From assembly GCA_965153455.1 (NCBI GenBank), contig OZ234502.1:11191495-11255494 (forward strand): 64,000 nt of DNA. Direction: 5' to 3'. The DNA is from Sphagnum compactum. Its lineage: Eukaryota > Bryophyta > Sphagnopsida > Sphagnales. The position numbers and the translations under genes are program-made. The notes under the pieces are model-generated. The model was not told the origin of the DNA. It was given only the letters and a program-made list of their open reading frames with translations, and searched no databases. This document shows positions 11,870-22,233 of this stretch, one piece after another; the first letter of the stretch is position 1, and each line of letters opens with the position of its first letter.

Positions 11870-12640
11870 AAAAAACAACGATTATAACAATAGTTGTAGT
11901 AACAAGTTTAAAGAAATCGCAATAGTAGCAACAATAGCAACAATAGCAATAATAGTAGTTGTTATAGTAGTTGCAACAACAATTGCAATAGTAAGAACAA
12001 TAACTTTAACAACAAGTATAATAATAGTAGCAGTAACAATAAGAATAATAAGAATTATAGTAAAAGTAGTAGTAGTAAAAGTTGAAGCAATAACAACTAT
12101 AGCAGTAGTAATAGAAGTAGTAACATTAAAAGAACTCGTAGAAATAATAGAAGTAATAGCATCAATAGAAGTAACAAAAGCACTCATAACAACATTAAAA
12201 GAAGCAGCAATAGAAACATCCATGGCAATAAGAAATAATAGAAGTAACACCAAAAGCAATAGCAATACAAATATTAATTGTAGCAAAAGGACCTGTAGTA
12301 ACAATAGTAGAAAATTAGTAGTAGTAGTAGAAACACTTGCAACAATAGAAGCAATAGCAATAGTAAAAACAAGAATAGTAGGACCCCAATGACAAAAACA
12401 TTAACAACAATAAAAGTAGCAATAATAGTAGAAGTAACAACAATAACAATAGAAGCAGCAGTAACATCAATAGAAGCAACATCAAATGTAGTAGCATCAA
12501 CAATAAAAGTAGCAGAAACACTTGTAGTAGTAGAAACAACAAGAGAATATAAGTAGCAGTAGTAGTAAAAGCAACAATAAAAGTAGCAATAATAGTAAAA
12601 ACAACAACAATAGCAATAGAAGCAATAACAACAAACTATA
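11870..12640. repeat. Trinucleotide compound microsatellite (AAC/AGC/AGT/AAT mix), about 770 bp
   Basis: The plus strand keeps a near-strict three-base period of the form (A-R-Y-like) aac, aat, agc, agt, aaa for about 770 bp. Because of the period, all frames stay open in places: one plus frame would give Ile/Val/Thr-rich text, another Asn/Ser-rich text, and the minus strand Leu-rich text. I read these as by-products, not proteins. Confidence 0.85.
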
Positions 12641-12699
12641 AACTTAATTTCTATTCTACATTGAAAAGATAGTAAGAATTGGTTTTATGTTGTTATCGT

Positions 12700-13440
12700 C
12701 TTTGTACAATTAAAAATTGAGTTGGACTCTGTAAAAAAAAAAAGAAAAAAAAAGAAATGATGTGTACAAAAACTTGAGCCGATCTTTGTAAAAAAAAGGA
12801 AAAAAAAACAAGGGATGAAAAAAAAAACCTAATGAAGCTGAAGTTGTGAAAATTCTTGTTGCAAACCACATATATAATGATGTTGTCGCCAAAGCAATCA
12901 TAGTGGATTGTCAACAAGCTACAACTAGAACAAAACTTTCAAGAGGAATTGAAGAAACATAACTGCAAACTACTGTAAAGTTCTAGATTCAAGTGTCAGA
13001 ATTCAAAACTAACACACAACCATGTTGGTCATTATCTTGAAAACTTGAATTAATCTCTACAAGAAAAAAAGAAGATGAAATTGGAAAAAAAAACCTAATG
13101 AAGTTGAAGCTATGAAACCTTTTTCACAAATTACATGTACAATGATGCTATGGCCAACGTAATTGTAATGAACTGTTGCAAAGCTACAATCAGAGTGAAG
13201 TTCTAAAGGTCTTGTCACCAAAGCAAAAAGCAATGAACAATGTTTCCAAAGCAATGGAATTGTGAACTACTACAAAGCTACAACTAGAGCAAAGCTTTTA
13301 ATACATCGCCACCAAGACAAAAGTAGTGAACTACTGCAAAGCTACAACTTGAGTGAAGTTCTTAAGAGAAAATGAAAAAATATCAAGCTATTGGAAAGAG
13401 ATGTTGCAAAATGCAAAAAGAGCAAAGCTCTTGAAAGAAA
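12700..13440. repeat. Diverged tandem repeats with core gtgaactactgcaaagctac
   Basis: The core gtgaactactgcaaagctac followed by aact occurs near 13,324, with related copies near 13,262, 13,168 and 12,904. A longer word, aaaaaacctaatgaagctgaag, occurs near 12,820 and again near 13,090. Poly-A tracts separate the units. No gene is seen. Confidence 0.65.
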
Positions 13441-13960
13441 AGTGATGGGATGAAAAACAGAGAACCCCTAAACCCTAATAATACATAAAAACTTAAAAGC
13501 TAAAACTGGACCCATCTTAGACTTTGAAACTTGAGAAGGTCCCGAAGGTTTAATGTTTATTGAAAATATGTAGGTAGTAAGTTTCGAGTTCTACCCTGGT
13601 TCTAATGTGAGCGATAGTTCACGAGTAAGGCTCCTCCATTGATTCTAATGTGAGTGACAATTCGCAAGTAAGGGTCCTACCTGCACAACACTAGTTTTTA
13701 CCTCTCTCATGTTTTACCATTTCTATTTTAGATGTGATGCTAATTTTTTCTAGTGCTAATTTTTACACTAATTTCTTCTTCTAAAGATTTGGTTGCAACA
13801 TTTTTTGTGTGAATATGTTTTACTATCATTTCTTTTTAGATGTAGGCTCGTGTAACCTCTTTCCTCTTAACGATTTACTATCATTTCTTTTGGGTTTGGT
13901 GTAAAAATCTTTTTCTCTTTCTAATTTACAATCATTTTCCATGTACTTTTGCCCTCTCTT
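13441..13960. other. AT-rich spacer with one telo-box-like word
   Basis: The word cccctaaaccctaa at 13,465-13,478 resembles one and a half plant telomere units, or a telo-box. It is isolated, and no promoter is evident beside it. Two copies of a phrase with attctaatgtgag follow near 13,600-13,660. No coding region. Confidence 0.3.
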
Positions 13961-14560
13961 GAAGCCAAACTTAGAAAGAAACCTTTTTCTCTTATCCCTT
14001 ACATTTCCTTTTTTCTTTTCCCCCTGCTGAATCTAAACCTGTAAAGAGAACCTGTTTCTCTTATCATTTACTGTCGTTTCCCTTGTTCTTTTCCCCCTTG
14101 TTAACCTAAACCGGTAAAAAAACTCCCCCTGCTTATTAGCTTAACCTAAACGTGTAACTAAATCTTTTTCACTTACTGTTAAGGTACTGTCATTCCCCTT
14201 TTTCTTTTCCCCCTCCTGAACCTAGACCTGTAAAGAAACCCCGCTGCTTATTAGCTTAACCTTTCTGTTATCGTTTTACCGTCACTTCCATTTTTCCACG
14301 GCCCCCCTGCCCCCCTAAACCTAGCCTTAGGTGAACCTAAACCTGTAAAGAAAGCCTTTTGTTTTTCTTATCCTTTACCACTCTCATTTCCGCTTTCTTT
14401 TGACCCCCTCCTGAACCCTAGACTTGGGTGAACCTACACTTGTAAAGAAAAACTTTTTTCTCTTATCGTTTACTGTCACGTCCCTTTTTTCTTTTGCCTT
14501 CTTTTGCCCCCTCCTCAACCTAGACCTGTAAAGAAATCCTCCCCACAGCTTTGTGTAAAG
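13960..14560 (+). repeat. Diverged minisatellite, unit about 85-110 bp, core cctgtaaagaaa
   Basis: About seven copies share the order cctaaacctgtaaagaaa, ctttttctcttatc, tttactgtca, ttcccttttttcttttcccc and ctcctgaacctaga. Copies begin near 13,965, 14,036, 14,107, 14,218, 14,334, 14,433 and 14,520, with insertions such as gcttattagcttaacc in two of them. There is no constant spacer and unit divergence is high, so this is not a CRISPR array. Confidence 0.75.
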
Positions 14561-14574
14561 AAATCCCGTGTACA

Positions 14575-16010
14575 CTCTTGACTAAAGAGTTTGGTGGTGA
14601 AAGTGTTTCTCGCTCAATTCGTGTTTTGCAGAAGATTCAGGAGCTTCTTGGTGATGTGTCGGGAAGCATTTTGCTGGAAGGAATTTTCAGGCAATAAGCA
14701 AAGAGGCGGTGACGGAGCCAGGAAATTATGTGAGGTACCTATTGTCACTCCTTGCGTCTCTGTGTGTGTTTATTTCCTTATTCTTCTTTTGTTCTTGGAG
14801 AAGGATATAAGCTGCAAGCGAGCTTATTGCATAGCGTCGTAACGGCAATCACAGGGTTTTGGAGAAGAAGACAGGCATTTGTGATTTTCGTGTAGTAATA
14901 TTACTACTGTGTGTTGCTGGAGCATCGGAGAGTCAAATATTCTTTTGCACTTCTTGGTTGCACAGACAGGTCTGGAATGACATCACTTGCTACTTTTTTG
15001 TTTTTTCTGGTCCTTTTCTTCGTTTCGTGTTTGATATGAAGCTCAATCCAAGAAGTTTTCATTTTGTTACACTGTATCTATTCGCATCCTATCGGTAATA
15101 CTTCTCTGTTTTTATTTTTGTGGCAGTTTTTCTAGTCTTTTACTGCTGGAACTCAGAACTGACACTGTGTTTACTCTCTCACCATGTGGTCAGTTTCTAT
15201 CAGGAAAATCTCAAGTTCAAAAAATTAAAAAAAAAAAAATCTCACAGAGAAGGATGCTTTTCAATCTTCGTCCTGGAATATTTGTCTATGAGGAATGAAA
15301 GTTTGCTTTGAAGTTTAGTTCCAAATATGAGGATACGATCCAGAGTCCTGAAAGTTCGGTTCAAATGAAGAATAACATATTGAAGGAAGTTTGAATCAGA
15401 GTCCTGAAAGTTTCAATTCAAATGAAGAACAACATACCAAATGAAGTTTGTTTTCAAGTTTAGTTCCAAATATGAGGGAGGTGATCCAGAGTTCTGAAAC
15501 TTTTGGTTCAAATAAAGAACAACACATTCAAGATAAAGAACTCATTGGAAGGCACTGCCATACAAGCAAGTGGTCAGTTAAATTGCTGTGTATATGGGAC
15601 CTTGAAAATTTCAATGTGAAATTGTCATCAAACCAGCTCTCTATGTATGTCTCATACCATGACCTAAATTTGAACTCTGATTGATCAGTGAAGCAATTAT
15701 ATGTGCCCTACACATTGCTAAATTTTGTGGAGCTCTTGACCTTCATGGCTGTGCAAAATTGCAGATATGGAAATACCATGTGCAGGATGATAGCACTACT
15801 GTAGATTGACTGCTTACTAACTGCAGATAGTCGTGAACTGATTTCTACTATATGTAAATTTGAGATCATTTTTTTGTGAGTTTTGTGGTTACACAGATAC
15901 AGATACAATGGATGATGCACAATTGTAGTTGTAAATGTAAGCTCAAGAAGCTGAAGAAGCACTAAGACCTTTTTCAGTAAGTTTGCTTTTGTGGCGGGGC
16001 TTTTGTCCTC
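14575..16010 (+). promoter_or_regulatory. Upstream region and probable 5' untranslated exons of the LWD-like gene
   Basis: No coding exon is recognised. Base composition becomes gene-like after the minisatellite. A segment around 14,590-14,735 ends in a donor-like tgtgag|gtacct, so a leader exon with an intron before the ATG at 16,011 is possible. Positions 15,310-15,540 contain three near-copies of a phrase around gtttagttccaaatatgagg. Transcript data would settle the start of transcription. Confidence 0.3.
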
Positions 16011-17898
16011 ATGGCCCATGAACAAGGCATGGACATCTATGGCCCAGATCAGCAGCGGCGGTCTGAGATTTATACCTATGAGGCTCCTTGGCTCATCTAT
16101 GGGATGAACTGGAGTGTGCGCAAAGACAAGCTCATGCGTCTTGCTATTGGTTCCTTCATCGAGGATTTCAGGAACAAAGTTGAAATTGTGCAGCTTGATG
16201 ATGAGACCTGTGATTTCAAGGCAGATCCAAAGCTTTCATTTGATCATCCCTATCCAACAACAAAGATCATGTTCATCCCAGACAAAGACTGCCAGAAACC
16301 TGATTTGTTGGCTACAACAGGAGATTTCTTGCGGATATGGCAAGTAAGGGGTAGCCTTACACTTCCAACTCTTGTGTCATGTATAACCATCACAGGTTGA
16401 AGCAACTGACATATGGTTCTCAACCAAATTTATGGTGTCTTAGGCTTGTACCTGCAAGGCATGCAACTGCATGGTGCTGTTTAAAGTGAAACAGTGACTG
16501 AACTGGGGTTCTTAGCGTGCTTTCTTCTTTTCCCTGGAATGTACCAATCTTAAGTGTCATGCATGCCTCAATTCTTCCAGTATTATTGTCATCCTAATAA
16601 TGACTTTTTGAACATAGAGTGAAGTGGGCAAACCTTTTTGAAGGAAAGAGATATGACCCCAATGATTATTCTGCTTCAACGTGGTAGCCCCAGCAAGCAG
16701 CTGCATATTGCACTGGCTTTTTCCATGTGATTTTAGTGCTGGGCCTTTAAGCAGACTAAACTTTTACAGAACTTCTTTTCTATGAACAACATATGATCAA
16801 AATTAGGCAGTTCTTTGTACTCCCAAAGAGAGTATTTTCCAGCATCTTATTTAACATTGTTAACTAAGATTTGTTGCTGTTCTGACATCTACCATCACTG
16901 TCTGCCAAAGTTGGACATGTTGTAGGAAGTTTTGTCTCCATTTGTTTGGTTTTGTTTAAGTCTTGGTAAAATGGGTTAGCAAGTAATACAAGAGGGAATT
17001 TTGCAGGTGCATGATGACCGGGTGGAGCTGAAGAGCCTTCTGAATAATAACAGGCACAGTGAATTTTGTGCTCCTTTGACATCTTTTGACTGGAATGAGG
17101 TGGAGCCTAAACGTTTAGGAACCTCCAGCATTGACACAACATGTACAATCTGGGATATTGAGAAGGAAATGGTTGACACACAACTCATTGCTCATGACAA
17201 AGAAGTTTATGATATTGCATGGGGAGGTGCTGGGGTTTTTGCCTCTGTCTCTGCAGATGGTTCTGTGCGTGTGTTTGATCTGCGAGACAAGGAGCACTCA
17301 ACAATCATTTATGAGAGTGCACAACCTGATACTCCCCTCTTGCGCTTGGGCTGGAATAAGCAGGACCCCCGATACATGGCAACTATTTTGATGGACAGCT
17401 CCAAAGTGGTGGTGCTAGACATCCGGGTTCCAACAGTTCCTGTTGCAGAGCTTCAACGGCACCAAGCATGTGTTAATTCTGTCGCATGGGCCCCTCACAG
17501 CCCTTGCCACATTTGCACAGCTGGGGATGACTCCCAGGTAGGTGGTTTTTTCCATCCCAATTCATGGAAGGTGTGCATGAGGTGTAGCGCATAAAGCAGG
17601 GATCTCTTTAATTTATAGATCACTCATATGTTATGCTTACCCTGTGTAGTGATTCTATGGCTCTAACACCAAAGCATACTGATATTGGTGTGCCCTTGTT
17701 GGGGCACAACATTATCATTGTATTTTGCAGGCTTTGATTTGGGATTTGTCATCAATAAGCCAACCTGTTGAAGGCAACTTAGATCCAATTCTAGCATACA
17801 CAGCAGGTGCAGAGATCAACCAGTTGCAGTGGTCATCAATGCAGCCTGACTGGGTTGCAATTGCTTTCTCCAGCACACTCCAAATCTTGCGTGTTTGA
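16011..17898 (+). CDS. LWD1-like: LWD1/TTG1-family WD40 protein, LWD type
   Basis: Exons 16011-16343, 17007-17537 and 17731-17898 join in phase 0 at GT-AG introns to give 343 residues, close to the usual family length of about 345. The N-terminus reads [11 protein letters not shown] and [11 protein letters not shown], which is typical of LIGHT-REGULATED WD proteins rather than TTG1 proper. WD40 signatures include [29 protein letters not shown] and the ending [15 protein letters not shown]. Known LWD proteins are nuclear scaffolds that act with TCP factors as activators of clock genes and affect flowering time. Conservation is high across the whole length, so the gene is probably functional. 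Neighbours do not suggest a shared pathway. The ATG is chosen because a second Met (GMDIYG) follows closely; either start could be used. Confidence 0.95.
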
Positions 17899-20330
17899 GT
17901 AGCTTATCCTGTCCCACACTTCATATCTTGGGTGTCCAAATGCCTCAATAGACTTGGTGTGGGGAGGTGTAATATGTATGGCCAACTCCAAGAGGTGGTT
18001 TTGATATCCAGAGGTCTGGATGAAGAATAAACTGCTCTTGAATTTCATGCCAACTTTGAGCCTCATGTTGAACTGTACATAGACTTACATCTTGGAGGGC
18101 AGATTCCTCACTTGGAGTTTCTTGTAGCACTTCAGAGTATCTTCAGTTAGGTCTGGAAATCAGTGTTGTGGAAAACATGAAGAGCTATAGAGCTGATTTT
18201 CTGGACAGACTTCTGCTGCTTTTTCATAGATTAGTCACCAGTGATATGCCACATCACTGTCAACCAGAATACAAACTACTGAGTCCATACATGGCCCATG
18301 CAGACCAGTGATTCTGTTAGCATTCAAAGACATTGAACTGCAGCCAGTGCCCATCAAAGAATCAGAAGCCATCTTCAATATGGTTCAATGGGTATGCAAC
18401 GTTTTTGCTTATTAGAGACTAGGGATTGGCACATGCACTTGTACTGGAAATATCCTTTCTGCAGTTGATTGGATGCCCAAATTTTAGTCCTCACAGAAAG
18501 TATTTTAGACCTTATCGAAGGTCCTAAGACTTTCAGGCATGCAGCCATCATTGATTGTGTCAGTGTTCACTGCCAAAATAATCAGGACTTGATCTCAGGT
18601 ATTTGTGTGCTCATCACAGTGCAGACTGGTGTGAAACCAGGATTCAGCCATCCATCTTTTGCATTCAGGATCTTGGCAGGTCTTTTTGTGAAACTCTGGT
18701 TAAAGGAAGTTCAAAGTTTGCAATCAAATTAGATTCTGACCTACTGACAAATTTCTACCATGGCTATAGTTGCAAGTGTTTGAAACAGCAAAACAGCAAA
18801 GACCAATTACAGTCGAAGTGGGAGAGTGGAGGAATACACAATATTGGACCTTAGGATTAACAAGAAGGGTTGCCCCAAAATACCTTGAAGCAACTTCTGG
18901 ATCCAGGTTTTTCAAAAAAGTGTACTCATCTAGTGAGTTTGAAGATATTTCTAAACATGCATAACATGTAGCCACCCTCTGTGGAATCAAAGCTTTGTTT
19001 TTTTGTTCTTCTATGAACTTGACTTACAAAAGGTCTCTCTTGACCCCACATAGTCTAAAAGTATGCTTATCATGCTTTGATGCACCAGCAGGGAGAAACA
19101 GATATTTAGCCCAAAGGTCTTGGTGGGATGCATATGCTCTTGAGGCCCGCACAAGTTAGTTAAGACAATTGGTGATGATGAAGCTCTTGCTGCCACATCA
19201 AGGACTTACAAGTATCACACCAACCCTCATGCAGATTTCCCACTGCCAAGAAAAAGTCAATCAAATCCACCGACCTTGAAACATATTCTCTGCATTCTCC
19301 TGCACATCTTGCAAAATCCTTGCAACGAATGACCTTGTGTGGAAGCAAAACAACAAACAGGCTCATTGGGAAGTTGAAGCTGGCCATGTCAGATAGTCAA
19401 TTTTGCCATGTTATATAAACTGGAAGTTCACTGATGCTACATGCTAGTCAGTTTCTCTGCTACATTTCTTATGAAGAAATTGTGGGTTTTCAGAGTACCA
19501 GAGAAGAATTGGATACCAAAAAATGTCACGAAACACAGTTGATTCTGAAACACTTGAATCTCCTCTTATCATCACTACATAAGATCATAGCTCAAATCAT
19601 AGCTCAAGTGCCAACACTGAGTACCAGGTCAAAAGTATTCAGTTACCAATAGCAAGTGAGTAGCAAGGCAAAAGTGAGAATGTGAGGTGGATCCATAGGC
19701 CTGAAAGTGAGAATCTGAGGTTGGTCCATAAAGGCTGGAAGTCAAAAAACACCCAAAATAATGGGGAGAATGGGAGGTGTAGTGATGGCTCCATAGTTTA
19801 CTATCGTGCAACAAACGGTTTGGGTTGTGTAAATCGCGCAGGAAGTTATTGCAGGTAGGTCACACCTCCAGGAGAGCAATTGAGGCAATTGCAGTGAAGG
19901 AAAACATAGACAGCAAAAAAGAGAGAAGGAATGGAGAGAGGAGGATCTGCATGATCTCCACATGGTCCACTGAACAAGTGCCATTTCGCCACAGCAGAAG
20001 ATGAAGCCGCCATTTCTTGACAGCAGCTGGATTTGGATTTTGAATGCTTCAAATCCCGAAAAAAAAGGAAGATTTTTTTTTTCTTTCACCTGGCAACAAT
20101 TGCAACTAACACCAGAGATCAATCTGACGCTTTTGTGATTGCCATGTGTTTGTTGCTCAATCGATTGTGGGACCCAACACATGAGAGCAGGTAGCAACAG
20201 ATGGAAGTCATGGCAGGATCGAACTCAATCTGAACTCTGACGCTGGAAGTCTGATGTAGCGACAGCTGATCACAGGTGATGCAATGCGACGTCGAAGTTC
20301 TTGTTTCTCTTCTCCCTGACATCAGGGTTC
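17899..20330. other. 3' region of LWD-like gene and intergenic sequence
   Basis: No convincing coding exon. The first several hundred bases are probably LWD 3' untranslated sequence. Near 19,670-19,740 the phrase aaagtgagaatgtgaggtggatccata recurs once in altered form. Confidence 0.3.
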
Positions 20331-20332
20331 AG

Positions 20333-20341
20333 TATAAAAAA
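20333..20341 (+). promoter_or_regulatory. TATA box of the LURP-one-related gene
   Basis: TATAAAAAA lies 336 bases before the ATG at 20,677. This would place transcription start near 20,365 and leave a leader of about 310 bases, ordinary for a plant gene. Confidence 0.55.
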
Positions 20342-20676
20342 AGCTTTTGACATTTGTATTCTTGTGTGTGCAAAGAGAGTATTACCGCACTACGTAGTAT
20401 CGCTTTCTTCCTTTCAGCTGAATTCTGTTCTGTGCTTCTCTGTACGTGTTTCTGGTTAATGCGCGATTTTTCCAGTACTGTTTTGTTAGCTGCAGCTAGC
20501 GATCTGTGCTTGAAGCCCTTGAGTAGCTGCTACTAAAACTGATCATAAATTGTAAAGAGCTTCGTCGATTGATTACTAAGCATTTGGAGCTTGTTAAGCA
20601 GTGAGAAAAGAGATCCAGTTTTTAGCAAGACACCTAATCCGAGATTGTTCTTCTTTGATACACATCAGCAGTAGCT

Positions 20677-22233
20677 ATGAGCTACCCACCCAACAACAAC
20701 CAAGGAATGCAAGCAAATTACACGGGGATTCAGCAAGGTCCTGGCCAAGGCTACGTCCAATCTCCAAATGATATCCGAGCTCAGAACCAGGGAAGCTATC
20801 CTTCAGGCATGCAAGGTACTGGCCAAGGCTACGTCCAATCTCCAAATGATATCCGAGCTCAGAACCAGGGAAGCTATCCTTCAGGCATGCAAGGTACTGG
20901 ATCCTATGGCCCCGCAGGTGGAGGAGCTCAGGGATATGGTGGTGGACAAGGAGTTGGACCTCAAGGAGTCGGACCTCAAGGCGTCGTCGGCTCAGGTCAG
21001 GGATATGGCCAAGGTGTTGGAGCTGGGCAGGGATATAGTCAAGGAGGAGGAGGATTTGGTAGTGGAACGAATGCAGTGGCGGGACCTCAGTACTGCTTGC
21101 CGCAAGTCTCTGCCTATGCAGTGTCAAAGAAGGTGGTATCCATGAGCGGAGGCGACTGGAAGATCACTGATGCTACAGGAAGTACAGTCTTTAAAGTTAG
21201 TGGCAGAGTCGCTAGTGTTCGTGACAAGAGGTTCCTTCGCGATCCTTCAAACAAGACAGTGCTGCGGATGCAAAAAAAGGTCTCTCAATGTCCATTCTTC
21301 CCCAAATTCTCTCTGAATTGTTTTCTCTCCTCCTTAGCCTTCTTCCTTTTGCAGACACATCGTCTCCTGGGATCTGTGTGTTTCTGGTTGATTGAATTTG
21401 TGGGTTGTGTGTTTTCTGGGAATTGCAGATTGTCACCATGCATGATACATGGCAAATCTATTCAGCTGCTGATACATTGCTTGCAACGGTGAAGAAATCT
21501 TCCCTGGTTCAGTTCAAGACAGCCATGGATGTCTTCTTGGGTTCCAGCTCCAGCTCCAAGAACCCAGATTATGTCATGCAGGGTGATTTCCTTGACAGAA
21601 ATCTCACCATCTTCCAAGGAGCTCAACAAGCTGCCCTGGTATGTTTTCTCTCAATCCTACCCAAAAACCAAACAATTCTCCCTCTTGCTGTTCCTACCAG
21701 AAAACAAATTTTGTATGTGTGTGTGCCCCTCTCTCTCTCTCTCTCACCGAAAGCAAACAATCTCTCTCTTGCTATTTCAGTGTCTTTGCCCACATCTTCT
21801 TCTCAACATTCTTGCTTGTTAAACTTACATTCTTTTGCAGTACATTCTTGCTTTTCAAACGACATACTTTTACACTTCATTTTTTCTCATTTGAATCTTA
21901 ACATTTCTGCTTGTGATATACTCTACTATTCCGGATAAAACTTGCAAGAACCTCAAATCTTTTCTCAACATTTCTGCCTTTGAAACTACTATCCTGACAC
22001 ATGTGGTTTTGAGTATAATTCCTTTTGACCATTTTATATAACTCCTTTAAAGAGTTTTCTTTCCTTTTCTTGTTTCTTCCTTCCTCCAGGTAACAAGACA
22101 GATCACATTTGCAAGTGTTGTTGTGGACAAAGACAATTTTGGAGTCACAATCTTCCCAGGAGTTGACATTGCATTAATCATTGCACTCATTGTCATCATG
22201 GATGAAGTTTATGTTCATCATGATTCAGACTAA
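20677..22233 (+). CDS. LURP-one-related (Tubby C-terminal/scramblase-like fold) protein with Gly/Gln/Tyr-rich N-terminus
   Basis: Exons 20677-21279, 21429-21638 and 22090-22233 join in phase 0 to give 318 residues. Residues about 146-318 are a LOR domain: AYAVSKKVVSMSGGDW, TGSTVFKVSG, RDPSNKTVLRMQKK, MHDTWQIYSA, PDYVMQGDFLDRNLTIF, then FGVTIFPGVDIALIIALIV, the hydrophobic helix usual near the end of the family. LURP1 in Arabidopsis is linked to basal defence against oomycetes; the molecular role of the family is poorly known, and the fold is related to phospholipid scramblases. The first 145 residues are unusual for the family: rich in Gly, Gln, Tyr, Ser and Pro, with two identical 26-residue repeats (23-48 and 49-74). 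Such text resembles prion-like or scramblase proline-rich leaders. The unspliced frame runs on past 21,279, but the domain continues only across the intron. Confidence 0.92.
20743..20898 (+). repeat. Perfect 78-bp tandem duplication inside the LURP-one-related coding region
   Basis: Positions 20743-20820 and 20821-20898 appear identical base for base. The unit keeps the frame and encodes 26 residues starting GQGYVQSPNDIRAQNQG. No synonymous differences are visible, so the duplication is recent or homogenised. Confidence 0.95.

Noticed and set aside
11844-12542. Long open frames of 75-182 residues on both strands
   Set aside because: They are forced by the triplet period of the microsatellite; the amino acid text is Ile/Val/Thr or Leu runs with no domain.
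13465-13478. Telomere-like cccctaaaccctaa
   Set aside because: Only about two units, so no interstitial telomere array; no promoter beside it to make a telo-box meaningful.
13960-14560. Possible CRISPR-like array
   Set aside because: Units are long, diverged and lack constant repeats with unique spacers; the genome is eukaryotic.
20675-21127. 150-residue minus-strand frame
   Set aside because: Antisense shadow of the repeated, GC-rich LURP-one leader.
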